64,000 nt of DNA from an uncultured Methanobacterium sp. (GTDB taxonomy: Archaea; Methanobacteriota; Methanobacteria; Methanobacteriales; Methanobacteriaceae): positions 682,001-746,000 of the forward strand of contig NZ_OY762552.1 in assembly GCF_963666025.1 (NCBI RefSeq), read 5' to 3'. Under the pieces are notes generated by a model, which was given only the letters and a program-made list of their open reading frames with translations, ran no database searches and had not been told where the DNA came from. The position numbers and the translations under genes are program-made. This document shows positions 40,605 through 50,156 of the stretch, piece after piece (positions within the stretch are counted from its first letter, which is position 1; each line of letters begins with the position of its first letter).

Positions 40605-41216
40605 TTAAGTATTTTTCTCCAGTACAACCTTAATTGATGGCTTTAAATAAGGTGTTTTAAAATTATCCCCTGATTTTCTGTTTTTAAAAACCTCATTTTC
40701 AGTATTATCCTCCAGTTCTATTACCATGGTTTCAGATTCTACTGCCCCCGGGTCATTTTCAATACAGTCTTTAACTTTAGACTGGATTGCTGCTACATCC
40801 TCCACATCGATCATACTCACTATCTCCATCTGCTGCTGGAAACGTTCAATAGCCTCATCTGGTAAGTTTTCCACAAAAGGAATGGCTCCTGTAGCACCAA
40901 CTATCTTCCTTTTTTCTGCATCCACACCACCAGTATGGAGTGCCTCAATACTCTGGCCAGTGATATGTCCCTGCACCTCTGACCCGCAGAGTACCAGGAA
41001 TCTAATGTTGGGATTAGAAATAAGGTTGGCCACCATTTTCTCGATTCCCAGATTTTCTGTCTTGCATGGTCCGGCAATAGCCGCCCCTGCATCCACCAGC
41101 ACTTCTTCAATATGGGATGCCAGTGTAGCACCAGCAACGCAGCTTTGTGGATCTCCTACAACGTAATCCCCATTAATCACCGGCCATCCTTCTGCAGGTT
41201 CTTTTTTTTCAACCAA
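40605..41216 (-). CDS. MtrA-like corrinoid protein without membrane anchor
   Basis: 203 residues from TTG at 41216, six bases after GGAGGTG. The sequence follows MtrA, the cobamide-binding subunit of tetrahydromethanopterin S-methyltransferase: EKKEPAEGWPVINGDYVVGD, GAAIAGPCKTENLGIEK, ISNPNIRFLVLCGSEVQG and HITGQ, whose histidine is the cobalt ligand position. Genuine MtrA ends in a membrane helix and sits in the mtrEDCBAFGH operon; here the C-terminus is a charged tail (FKNRKSGDNFKTPYLKPSIK) and the gene stands alone beside corrinoid salvage genes. It may carry or store cobamide or serve another methyl transfer (inference). A perfect operator-like palindrome precedes it. Confidence 0.85.
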   Translation of the reverse strand: MVEKKEPAEGWPVINGDYVVGDPQSCVAGATLASHIEEVLVDAGAAIAGPCKTENLGIEKMVANLISNPNIRFLVLCGSEVQGHITGQSIEALHTGGVDAEKRKIVGATGAIPFVENLPDEAIERFQQQMEIVSMIDVEDVAAIQSKVKDCIENDPGAVESETMVIELEDNTENEVFKNRKSGDNFKTPYLKPSIKVVLEKNT

Positions 41217-41291
41217 AAATAACACCTCCAAGTCTTTTAAAAATTACACTCTTTTAATAAATATTCACAGTTCAGTGATATAAATATTTCC

Positions 41292-41320
41292 ATTTTACTT
41301 TAAAATTATTAAAGTAAAAT
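41292..41320 (-). promoter_or_regulatory. perfect 12-bp-arm palindrome before the MtrA-like gene
   Basis: ATTTTACTTTAA at 41292-41303 and its exact reverse complement at 41309-41320, separated by AATTA. It contains ACTTTA-N7-TAAAGT, the best copy of the element seen at 28351 and 38535. An A/T-rich TATA-like stretch lies further upstream near 41334-41345, so the palindrome would cover the transcription start. Confidence 0.65.
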
Positions 41321-41429
41321 TTAAAATTTGTTGATTTAATAAAGTACAAATGGAATGTTTGGGATTATAAAAAATTTAACCATACTTTAAAAAAGAAAAA
41401 AAGAAAGGGGGAAAAATTGTTTTTATTGA

Positions 41430-44150
41430 CTAGAACTTACCACCTTTGTAGAAGAATCCTACTCCACCTAATGCTAGAACAGCTATCACTCCAACAATGG
41501 CATAAAGCCCCCATGGAGTTCCTTCTGAACCTTGTGCACCAGCTTGAGTGACTTCGTAGGCTTTTGCTTCACCAGGTTGAGCTCCGACAGAGCTAGTGGT
41601 TGAGTTAGTTACAGTAGCTGCACTAACATTAACCCCCGAAGTGTTAGACCCATTGGATAATCCAAAGCTATTACCACTTCCAGTGGCTGAGCCAACTAAA
41701 GATCCAGAGCTTGTTCCTGTGCCGGTTGATCCAGTTCCGGTGGAAGTTGAACCTCCGGGTGTCTGTGAACCTCCCTGAATACTAATTAGTTCAGCTTGGG
41801 TACGTACCGGTAAACCATGGATATAGCTCAGGGAATCACCTGATGCACCACCTCCAGATATGATCATTTGCCATTCTTCCTCAGTTACCCATGTATCTGC
41901 TGATAGAGATACTACCGGTGCAGAAATCAGGTTAGGTGAGGAATAATCTCTCCAGTACAATCTTATGTATTCTTCATAAGAGTTGGAACCTGGAGCAAAT
42001 TTTGGAGCGGTCCAATCTATGATGGCTACTCTTCGGGTGTTAGTTTTGCTGTCATAGACACTGATAATTCCAATACTCTTACCTGTTGAATCACTAGTCA
42101 TCCGCTGGCTGAAGTAAGTTCCAGCACCAGGGGAAACCCCTAAAAGGTAGGAGTAGATATCATCTCTACAGCTGATGGAATTGCCTATGAAAGCATAACT
42201 TTCGTTTTCTCCAATAGGGAAATTATCGTATACATAATTAGTGATTATGTATCCGGGTGAACTACCACCACAAACGTGGTTGTGCCATAACCATGCCATT
42301 AAAGAATCGTATGGTGGATCATACAGTATTACTTGGTCTATGATACATCCAGCTTTGTCTTTAGCTTCCAGTATTCCTGTTGTTGAATTGTACCAAATAG
42401 TTTTAGTGATGACAGTTCCATTATATTCCAGACTGAACTGGAAGTATAGGTCGTTGAATCTTGCATTATGTACTGGCAGTAAGGTTGCTCTGGAAAGTCG
42501 GGAACCTAATACATTATAGATTCCATCAAAAGTCATATCCATCACTTGGCCATTGACACGTACATAACCTGCAGAAGTGAAGACTGTAAGATTATAGTCA
42601 TCTTTCTCCAAAGTAATGCCATCTGCTGCGAATAATGCAATGGCTTGGTTGGCAGCATCGGTTCCGATCTGTTTGATCTGGTCTTGAGTCATGTTCCCAG
42701 TTGAGTAATTGGTGGCAACTCTCTGGTTTGCTACATTAGTTAAATTCAGGCCCAGTATGTAGTCCATGTCAAGCCCTAATGCATCACATACAACCTTTTT
42801 GGAGTCTACTCCTCCAGTGAGGTTGTTGTGAACTGATGCAGTTATATTGTCAAAAACGTACATTATTTCTACTAAAGAGTCTGGGTCATTTTCCAATTTG
42901 TTAATTAACCATGTATTGAAAGCTAATTCACCAGCTATGCCAGAATATGCAGTATTACCTGTTTGTTGTTTATATAACTGGACCACCGCATCTTCATTGA
43001 ATCTCATTATTATGAGAGTTCCTAGATTAGTTGATGCACACCATCGGATGAATCCTACCATGTTGTCTCCAGTAGTACTATACCCCACATAAGAACGTTT
43101 ACCTGTTGTTAAATCCAGAGAATATACATATGCATCATCATCTGAGTTACCAGGTACACCAATAGCTCTGTAACTTGTTGCTTCTAGTTCTCCATCATTA
43201 CCATACACCCCAGGTGGGTAGTATTTGAGTAAAAGACTGACCATTGCTTGTCCACTCAATGTTCCCAAACAAACATGCCCATGATAGGCCGCCTGTCTTA
43301 GTATGTCTGTGGAGAGTCCTTCTTTCCATGCGTTGGCAAGGCTGACATAACCAAAAGCTTTGTCACCGAAAGTAGTTTTTATGGTGTTGTCCCATAATGT
43401 CTGGTCTATGGCAGAAAAGGTACCAAAATAGGCCGGGGTTAATGTGCCGTTCTTGAAGAAAGCTGCAGTCAGTGAGCTTCCGTTTCTAACAATAAAACAG
43501 AAATCTACAGGGTCAGTTCTAACTGACTGGAAAGTTAACAGGTTACCTTGCCCGTAGCTGATTTCACCATGAGAACCGTTCAAAATACCTTCTAAACAAT
43601 CTTCAGTGGTGGTACCATTACGATAAGCCAAACCAGCTGTGGTTATGCACAGAACATCATCTGCTGTTGCAAAGTGCAGTAACTGGTCTGCTTTGGCAGT
43701 TACTTCTCGGCCTAGTTTGTAGTTCTCGGTGGCTTGCATGTCAAAATCTGCAGTTCCAATAAACTCTGGATCCGTGCTCGCCTGATAAACAGCCACCTGC
43801 TTTTTCTGGGTAATGTAACCCGGAGCACTGACCATTACATTAAACATGGTTCCGTTGGTAACACCTGCATAGGTGAAGTTCAATCGGTAGAGTGTGTCTG
43901 AGTACTTTGTCTTGTCAAAAGTTACATTATTGTTATTGGAATCTGTTACTGCAATTTCAGGGTTAATCTTATCATCTGCATACTCGTATCCTACATCCAC
44001 CCAAAGAATGGGGTCAACAGGTTCAGAAGCATTAACATCAGAAAGATTACCTTCACCTCCAGTAGTAGATGAATCCGTAGCAGAAACTGCTCCACAAAGA
44101 ATTAGTGCCATTATAGTCGCTATTACTAGTATTACTCCTTGTTTTCTCAT
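41430..44150 (-). CDS. membrane-anchored surface protein with two FmdE domains (copy 1)
   Basis: 906 residues from ATG at 44150 with AGGAGGTG upstream; the frame extends 16 codons further but the paralogue starts at the same MRKQGVILV. Signal peptide to about 26 (ending VSA); a beta-rich region to 120; first FmdE-type motif HGHVCLGTLSG near 287, followed by GVPGNSDDDAYVY; second motif HNHVCGGSSPG near 622; then TEEEWQMIISGG, a Gly/Ser/Thr linker, and a C-terminal anchor GLYAIVGVIAVLALGGVGFF with KGGKF. FmdE was named for the molybdenum formylmethanofuran dehydrogenase operon; its His/Cys residues bind metal. Here both domains would face outside, suggesting metal or cofactor capture (inference). 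Neighbours include a NikR paralogue and CbiM. Confidence 0.85.
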   Translation of the reverse strand: MRKQGVILVIATIMALILCGAVSATDSSTTGGEGNLSDVNASEPVDPILWVDVGYEYADDKINPEIAVTDSNNNNVTFDKTKYSDTLYRLNFTYAGVTNGTMFNVMVSAPGYITQKKQVAVYQASTDPEFIGTADFDMQATENYKLGREVTAKADQLLHFATADDVLCITTAGLAYRNGTTTEDCLEGILNGSHGEISYGQGNLLTFQSVRTDPVDFCFIVRNGSSLTAAFFKNGTLTPAYFGTFSAIDQTLWDNTIKTTFGDKAFGYVSLANAWKEGLSTDILRQAAYHGHVCLGTLSGQAMVSLLLKYYPPGVYGNDGELEATSYRAIGVPGNSDDDAYVYSLDLTTGKRSYVGYSTTGDNMVGFIRWCASTNLGTLIIMRFNEDAVVQLYKQQTGNTAYSGIAGELAFNTWLINKLENDPDSLVEIMYVFDNITASVHNNLTGGVDSKKVVCDALGLDMDYILGLNLTNVANQRVATNYSTGNMTQDQIKQIGTDAANQAIALFAADGITLEKDDYNLTVFTSAGYVRVNGQVMDMTFDGIYNVLGSRLSRATLLPVHNARFNDLYFQFSLEYNGTVITKTIWYNSTTGILEAKDKAGCIIDQVILYDPPYDSLMAWLWHNHVCGGSSPGYIITNYVYDNFPIGENESYAFIGNSISCRDDIYSYLLGVSPGAGTYFSQRMTSDSTGKSIGIISVYDSKTNTRRVAIIDWTAPKFAPGSNSYEEYIRLYWRDYSSPNLISAPVVSLSADTWVTEEEWQMIISGGGASGDSLSYIHGLPVRTQAELISIQGGSQTPGGSTSTGTGSTGTGTSSGSLVGSATGSGNSFGLSNGSNTSGVNVSAATVTNSTTSSVGAQPGEAKAYEVTQAGAQGSEGTPWGLYAIVGVIAVLALGGVGFFYKGGKF

Positions 44151-44587
44151 CTTTTCACCTCCTTTTTCATTTTTCGTGTTATGTGAACAGATATTCAATC
44201 GAATATATATTCATCACACCGTTATATCGTAGTAATACAATATATAAGCTTTATGTTATTACTCAATGGCCAAATATGAGATTAATAGTAATAAAAAAAT
44301 ATTTGTTAATAAAAAAATAAGGATTTTTGCAGGTTTTTTAATACATTTAAAACATGAAATTACGAGATTAACAATACTTAAAGAACAGGAAAAAATGTGT
44401 ATCCAAAAAAATTAATTTCTAAATAGTTAAATTGTAAAAAAAAATCTAAAATAGCCCCATTAACAAAAAAACCATATATAATGAGTGATATTTCAAAAAA
44501 AGAATGCCCTTTTTATTAATCATTGTTAAAGTACAAATACAGTATGAATTATCTAAAAAAAGAAAATGGGAAAATTGTTTTTATTAA
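44151..44587. other. intergenic region upstream of FmdE surface protein copy 1
   Basis: Promoter and operator at 44232-44262; a GAATATATATTC palindrome lies between them and the gene. The remainder, to the end of the copy 2 gene, is AT-rich and shows no gene. Confidence 0.6.
44232..44262 (-). promoter_or_regulatory. GTAATAC-N16-GTTATTAC operator bracketing a TATA box
   Basis: GTAATAC (44232-44238) and GTTATTAC (44255-44262) form an imperfect 31-bp palindrome, with TATATA inside the 16-base spacer. The same arrangement and spacing precedes the paralogous gene at 47476. The size resembles NikR operators (two half-sites about two to three turns apart), and a NikR paralogue lies nearby. Confidence 0.6.
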
Positions 44588-47476
44588 CTAGAGCTTACCA
44601 CCTTTGTAGAAGAATCCTACTCCACCCAATGCTAGAATAGCTATCACTCCAATAATGGCATAAAGCCCCCATGGAGTTCCGTCTGAACCTTGTGCACCAG
44701 CTTGAGTAACTTCATAGGCTTTTGCATCACCAGGTTGAGTTCCAACAGAACCACTGGTTGAGTTAGTCACAGTAGCTGCACTAACATTAACCCCAGAAGT
44801 GTTAGACCCATTGGATAATCCAAATGAACTACCACTTCCAGTTGCTGAGCCAACTAAAGATCCAGTACCAGTTCCAGTTGAGGTACCGGGAGAAGTTTCA
44901 CCACCCTGTACAGGCACAAGATCAGAGAGACTACGTTCAGGTATTCCTCTTAAATACTCCAAAGCATTGTTAGATGCAGTTCCACCCTGCCTGAGGGCAT
45001 TGAATTCACTTTCAGTTATAATTCTCCGGTCACTTGTTGCAGTCACTGGTAAACTCTGAACTCTTGAATTGGGTTCGCCATTGTATATACTGATATAAGC
45101 TGCTATCTGAGCTTCTCGTTTTGCATCACTGGTCGAAAGACCTGATAGGTCGATTGTAGCCCATTTAAAGCTTATAACATACGCATAACCAATGTTGAGT
45201 TTGCTATCCCATACCACTAGAACTCCTTCTTCAGTTCCACCATTTATAATGTCTGAATCAACATCTTCATTGGGTAGTCTCTGGTTCAGGTAGGTACCCA
45301 TTCCAGGGGAAACACCAAGTAAGTAGACCAAACTGTCATCTTTGCAGTATATACTATCTGCAATGTAGGTATAACTCTGGTTTTCTCCTAATGGAATATT
45401 ATTGAATATGTAATCCGTTATGAAGAATCCAGGCTGTACTCCAGGACAGGCGTGGTCGTGGAAGAGGAAGGTCACTAGTTGATCAAAATGAGGGTTGTTT
45501 CTCCAAGCGTTGGCAATACTCTGTATGTTGAAGAAATTACCATCTGGGAATACTTTGTTCAAATTGTTCACTTTTGTTTGATTGTTTAAAGCTGCTGGTC
45601 CTATGTCGTTTACTTTGTTCCCATCACTACCGTTGGTTACTATCCATTGTTTGGTTACTGGATCATATCTCATGTAGAGTGCATTGAGGGTTGTTCCATT
45701 TGCACCGCGAAGTGCGAAGGTGTACCATAATGGTTTCCATAATCCCATGTGGATTGGTAGTAAAGTAGATCTGCTTAGCCGTGAACCCAGAACTTCGAAT
45801 ATCCCATCCCATGTTGCTTCGGTGGATTGACCATTTAAGTAGACGTATCCTGCAGATGTTAGAACTGCTAAGTCAGCATCGTCTTTTTCAAGGTCTATTC
45901 CTAGTTGATCTTTGAATATCTGTTTTGCCAGATTAGCTGCGTCAACACCTATCTGTTTTAACTGATCATAGGTTAACTCTGTGGCACTGGTTGTGCTTGC
46001 AGTTGCTCTGGTTGCATTGGTTAAGTTCAGACTGTTAATGTATGCCATGTCTAGTCCATGAGCTTCCTGTGCAGGTATACGGACTGTTCCATTTGAGTTG
46101 GTAATGTTGGATGCTGTTCCCAGGATATAGTAGTACTGTTCTTCAGTGAGTCCTTTTTTTTCAGTTATGAATTCAACCAGTTGCTCTGGGTTGGTTTTAA
46201 GTTTACCCAGTATCCATGTGTTGAATTTTAACTCAGCTAAGTCGTTGTTTAGAGTTATTCCTGTTTCCTGTTCGAACTGTTGTCTGTTTTCTGCACGTTT
46301 GAACCTCAGGATAATGAGTTCTCCAGTGTTGGTGTTACCGTTCCATCGGATGAAACCTACCAGGTTATTGGTGGCTCCGGTTGGAGTGGTGTCAAATCCA
46401 GCATAACCGCCTTTTCCAGGTGTAGCATCGAGGAAATACATTGCTGCATCATCATCTGAGTCACCTGGAACTCCTATAACTTTATAGGATGTTATATCAC
46501 CAGGAGAACCGGACCCTCCTGCAGTTTCCTGTATTGGAGGATAATATTTGAGTAACGCCTGCGTGATGGTATATCCACTTATAGTTCCTTGACAAACATG
46601 GCCATGGAAGGCTGCTTCTCTCAACAGATCTGAGGGGGCACCTGCATTCCAGGCGTTTGCAAGGCTGGCAAATGAAAATGCATTTTCTCCACCTACAGAG
46701 GCAATTAATTTATTCCAATCTGCAGCGGACATATTCTCAGAGATAGTGCCCAAATAAACCTGGGTTGCAGTCCCATTCCTGAAACACATTGCAATTAAGG
46801 CAGTTCCTCTTTTAACAATGAATGCAAAGTCCACTGGATCTACTGCAGTTTGCCTGAGCATCAATAGATTTCCTTTACCATAACTGATAAAACCATTTGA
46901 ACCGTTTAAAATACCTTCAATACAGTCTTCACTGGTGCCTCCATTGAGTTGTGGTACACCTGCAGTGGTTATGGCTAAAACAGCATCAGCAGTTGAGAAA
47001 TTCAGCTGTTGGTTTGCTGTGGAAGTTACTTCACGACCCAGTTTGTAGTTTTCAGTGGCATTCATATCAAAATTTAGATTTCCTACAAACTCTGGATCTG
47101 TGCCAGCCTGATAAACAGACACCTGCTTTTTCTGGGTAATGTAACCCGGCGCACTGACCATTACATTAAACATGGTTCCGTTGTTAACACCAGCATATGT
47201 GAAGTTCAACTTGTAGAGTGTGTCTGAGTACTTTGTCTTGTCAAAAGCTACACTGTTATTATTGGAATCAGTAACTTTAATTTCTGGAGTTATGTTATCA
47301 TTTGCATATTCATAACCAACATTCACCCAGAGGATGGGATCGACATTACCCGAAGAATTAACATCAGAAATATTGCCCTCACCCCCAGTAATAGATGAAT
47401 CTGTAGCAGAAACTGCTCCACAAAGAATTAATGCCATTATAGTCGCTATTACTAGTATTACTCCTTGTTTTCTCAT
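44588..47476 (-). CDS. membrane-anchored surface protein with two FmdE domains (copy 2)
   Basis: 962 residues, paralogue of the 41430 gene and nearly identical over the signal peptide, the first 120 residues and the C-terminal anchor, more divergent in between. First FmdE motif HGHVCQGTISG near residue 290 with VPGDSDDDAAMYF after it; second motif HDHACPGVQPG near 673. The stalk has TESEFNALRQGG and the anchor is GLYAIIGVIAILALGGVGFF with KGGKL. Asn-x-Ser/Thr sites are frequent, so it is probably glycosylated. The pair likely arose by tandem duplication together with its promoter. Extracellular metal binding is inferred from the His/Cys motifs; loss of catalytic meaning cannot be excluded. 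Confidence 0.85.
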   Translation of the reverse strand: MRKQGVILVIATIMALILCGAVSATDSSITGGEGNISDVNSSGNVDPILWVNVGYEYANDNITPEIKVTDSNNNSVAFDKTKYSDTLYKLNFTYAGVNNGTMFNVMVSAPGYITQKKQVSVYQAGTDPEFVGNLNFDMNATENYKLGREVTSTANQQLNFSTADAVLAITTAGVPQLNGGTSEDCIEGILNGSNGFISYGKGNLLMLRQTAVDPVDFAFIVKRGTALIAMCFRNGTATQVYLGTISENMSAADWNKLIASVGGENAFSFASLANAWNAGAPSDLLREAAFHGHVCQGTISGYTITQALLKYYPPIQETAGGSGSPGDITSYKVIGVPGDSDDDAAMYFLDATPGKGGYAGFDTTPTGATNNLVGFIRWNGNTNTGELIILRFKRAENRQQFEQETGITLNNDLAELKFNTWILGKLKTNPEQLVEFITEKKGLTEEQYYYILGTASNITNSNGTVRIPAQEAHGLDMAYINSLNLTNATRATASTTSATELTYDQLKQIGVDAANLAKQIFKDQLGIDLEKDDADLAVLTSAGYVYLNGQSTEATWDGIFEVLGSRLSRSTLLPIHMGLWKPLWYTFALRGANGTTLNALYMRYDPVTKQWIVTNGSDGNKVNDIGPAALNNQTKVNNLNKVFPDGNFFNIQSIANAWRNNPHFDQLVTFLFHDHACPGVQPGFFITDYIFNNIPLGENQSYTYIADSIYCKDDSLVYLLGVSPGMGTYLNQRLPNEDVDSDIINGGTEEGVLVVWDSKLNIGYAYVISFKWATIDLSGLSTSDAKREAQIAAYISIYNGEPNSRVQSLPVTATSDRRIITESEFNALRQGGTASNNALEYLRGIPERSLSDLVPVQGGETSPGTSTGTGTGSLVGSATGSGSSFGLSNGSNTSGVNVSAATVTNSTSGSVGTQPGDAKAYEVTQAGAQGSDGTPWGLYAIIGVIAILALGGVGFFYKGGKL

Positions 47477-47935
<459 letters not shown>

Positions 47936-48847
47936 TCAATACTTTAAATTTTGAATTGAATTATCTTCTAAAAGGCTTCCCATTCCTTTTCCTATAGAAT
48001 ACCCAATTTTTGAGGAAAGGCTGCTTAAAATATCATTGAATGATTTGGGTGAGGACATGGTAACCACCTTGTAGGATCCATGGATTCCTCCTAATTTGGC
48101 AGCCAAATCAAGGGCCTGATCTTTGCCACCTATCTCATCAATGAGTTTTAGATCTTTAGCCTGTTTTCCAGTGTATATTCGTCCTTCGGCTATACTTGCC
48201 ACGTACTCATGGGTTAAGTTTCTGTTTTCTGCAACAATGTTTATGAAATTATCATAGTTTTCATCCACCATATTCTGGAGAATACTCTCCTCTTCAGGTG
48301 TCAGGCTCCTGTAGTCAGCACCCATATCTTTGTACTCTCCCGCTTTTATGGAAGACCTGTTTATTCCCAGTTTTTCGTAAAGATCAGATAGATTGGTTAA
48401 ATCCATTATCACACCAATACTGCCCACCATTGAAGAGTTACTGGCAACTATTTTATCCGAACCTGTTGCTGCAAGATACGCTCCAGATGCACCTGAATCA
48501 CTTATCCAGGATACTACTGGTTTTTTACACCCTTTAACTGCATTCATGATCTCTTCACTGGCAACTGGGGTTCCACCGGGACTGTTAATTTCTAGTAGAA
48601 TTGAACTAACCGAACTATCATCTTCGGCATTTCTAATTTGTTCCTTGATTTCGTCAGGGTTTACAGTACTTCCCCCCAATACATTTGCAGAACCATACCC
48701 TATTTGTCCCTGAATTGGGATAACAGCAACTGTGCCCCCAAATGAAGAGGATATGAATACCAACATTACTCCTGCACATATAGCTAGAACCAATAGCCCC
48801 CCAATACCCAATATTAAAAATTTAGTGTTCTTTTTCATGTTCACCAT
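47936..48847 (-). CDS. sppA: signal peptide peptidase SppA
   Basis: 303 residues (a second ATG at 48838, with TGGTG before it, gives 300). Membrane-bound serine protease that degrades cleaved signal peptides. One N-terminal membrane helix (FLILGIGGLLVLAICAGVMLVF), then the ClpP-like fold: IPIQGQIGYG, EINSPGGTPVASEEI, the nucleophile serine in SGASGAYLAA near residue 120, VGSIGVIM, and the catalytic lysine in KAGEYKDMG near 170. Single-domain archaeal size. Its place among genes for many secreted proteins fits a housekeeping role in signal peptide removal. Confidence 0.92.
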   Translation of the reverse strand: MVNMKKNTKFLILGIGGLLVLAICAGVMLVFISSSFGGTVAVIPIQGQIGYGSANVLGGSTVNPDEIKEQIRNAEDDSSVSSILLEINSPGGTPVASEEIMNAVKGCKKPVVSWISDSGASGAYLAATGSDKIVASNSSMVGSIGVIMDLTNLSDLYEKLGINRSSIKAGEYKDMGADYRSLTPEEESILQNMVDENYDNFINIVAENRNLTHEYVASIAEGRIYTGKQAKDLKLIDEIGGKDQALDLAAKLGGIHGSYKVVTMSSPKSFNDILSSLSSKIGYSIGKGMGSLLEDNSIQNLKY

Positions 48848-49263
48848 CTTAATATTTTTTTAAATTTCAACTAAAAACCAATTAAAAATCAAACATAATT
48901 TTAAAATGATAATTATTGATTTTATTGCTGTAAAAAGTAGTATATGATTTATTTAAGTAACTATTTATAATAATTCCTATTTTATTTTTATTATTATATT
49001 TTCAGCCATAAAAAAGTGGATATGTAATACATATAAATAACAGCCAAATACATCAAAAAAATAACGAATTTAGGAAAATTTAAAAAAATGGAATTTACCT
49101 AAAATTGAGAAAACTGTTTTTACTTCATTAACCAAATTTATTGCCCTTGGAGAAGAATCCACTCCATTAGAACATGTGCATTTTCCCCATTATCTAGCTT
49201 TTGGTAGTAAGATAAATCGTTGCAGGGCCAATAAAAAAAGATGAAAAAATAAAATGAGTATCT
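48848..49263. other. intergenic region upstream of sppA
   Basis: Contains ATGTAATACAT near 49026, reading as GTTATTTATATGTATTAC on the coding side, a possible relative of the FmdE operator, and the anchor remnant at 49128-49175. No other gene seen. Confidence 0.5.
49128..49175 (-). pseudogene. remnant of the C-terminal anchor of an FmdE-type surface protein gene
   Basis: On the minus strand the bases read as FFSKGNKFG followed by TAA, matching the end FFYKGGKF of the two FmdE surface proteins, and the DNA (TGGATTCTTCTCC) keeps clear similarity to their 3' ends. Upstream the frame is broken. It lies just beyond the 3' end of the 183-residue stalk protein gene and looks like a leftover of a third copy. 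Confidence 0.45.
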
Positions 49264-49815
49264 TTATCTTCTAAACAGGTTATCCCTATAATAAAATCCA
49301 GCACCACATATGGCCAGAACAGAAATAATTCCACCTACAGCATAAGCACCCCATGGTGTGCCACTGGAGCTTGGAGTTCCTACTTTGGAAGATTCATCAG
49401 ATTTCCCATTATCATCTGCCGGAGTTCCTGATTGCGTTGTGGCAGTATTTGGAGAATTATTAACTGCAATGCCAGGAGTAGATCCAGATGAATCCACAGA
49501 TGGTGATGATCCAGGGGATGCGGATGAACCAGTGGAAGTTCCCTGAGATGAATCACCACTTTGAATATTCGAACCCTCCTGTACAACATTTTCCTGGGAA
49601 TAAGAATGTGCCCTGTTTATATATTCTTGAAAATTACTTGATCCACTTCCTCCAGCCAAAAGATTATTCCAATCTTCTTCCGTTATCACTTCGGGTATAT
49701 CAGGTTGATATGTCTCTGGCGGATATGTTGGTTGATATTGATACATAGCTGAAACATTCCCACAGAAAATCACCGCCATTAAAACCACCAATACAATTAC
49801 TCCTTTTTTCATCAC
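49264..49815 (-). CDS. stalk-only relative of the FmdE surface proteins
   Basis: 183 residues (GTG at 49815 or ATG one codon later; AAGGTG upstream). Signal peptide ending VSA, a Tyr/Pro-rich start (MYQYQPTYPPETYQPD), then VITEEDWNNLLAGGSGSS, which matches the TEEEW..GG segment that precedes the anchor in the two FmdE proteins. A Ser/Thr/Gly linker and the anchor GTPWGAYAVGGIISVLAICGAGFYY follow. It is therefore the C-terminal stalk and anchor without FmdE domains. It may be a partner, a spacer in the same surface layer, or a deletion product that stayed in frame. Confidence 0.8.
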   Translation of the reverse strand: MMKKGVIVLVVLMAVIFCGNVSAMYQYQPTYPPETYQPDIPEVITEEDWNNLLAGGSGSSNFQEYINRAHSYSQENVVQEGSNIQSGDSSQGTSTGSSASPGSSPSVDSSGSTPGIAVNNSPNTATTQSGTPADDNGKSDESSKVGTPSSSGTPWGAYAVGGIISVLAICGAGFYYRDNLFRR

Positions 49816-50156
49816 ATTTTCACCTTCATATAGAAATTCTTATGATAAATATATAAAGACACCAATACTAATCTTAATAATAACATATATATTATTATTG
49901 TTATATAAAGACAGAATTATAATAATATTAATATTATGGATAATAAGACATAATGTATATGTTCTTTTAAAGCAATTGAACACTTTAAACTCGTATAAGG
50001 AACCAATAGGCCAAAATAATCCTATAAAATAAAGATTAAGCTAAATCCAGTTACTAAGAAAAAGAAAAATTATTTAAAGTGTACGTTTTCAACAGCATTG
50101 ACTTAATAAAATTAGGCAATCTGGAAATTTATACCAATTTAATAGTTTGCGTTTTT
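49816..50156. other. intergenic region upstream of the stalk protein gene
   Basis: AT-rich promoter region with two copies of ATATAAAGACA (about 49851 and 49911) and an alternating TAATAATAACATATATATTA stretch resembling the GTAATAAC half-site. No gene supported. Confidence 0.5.
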
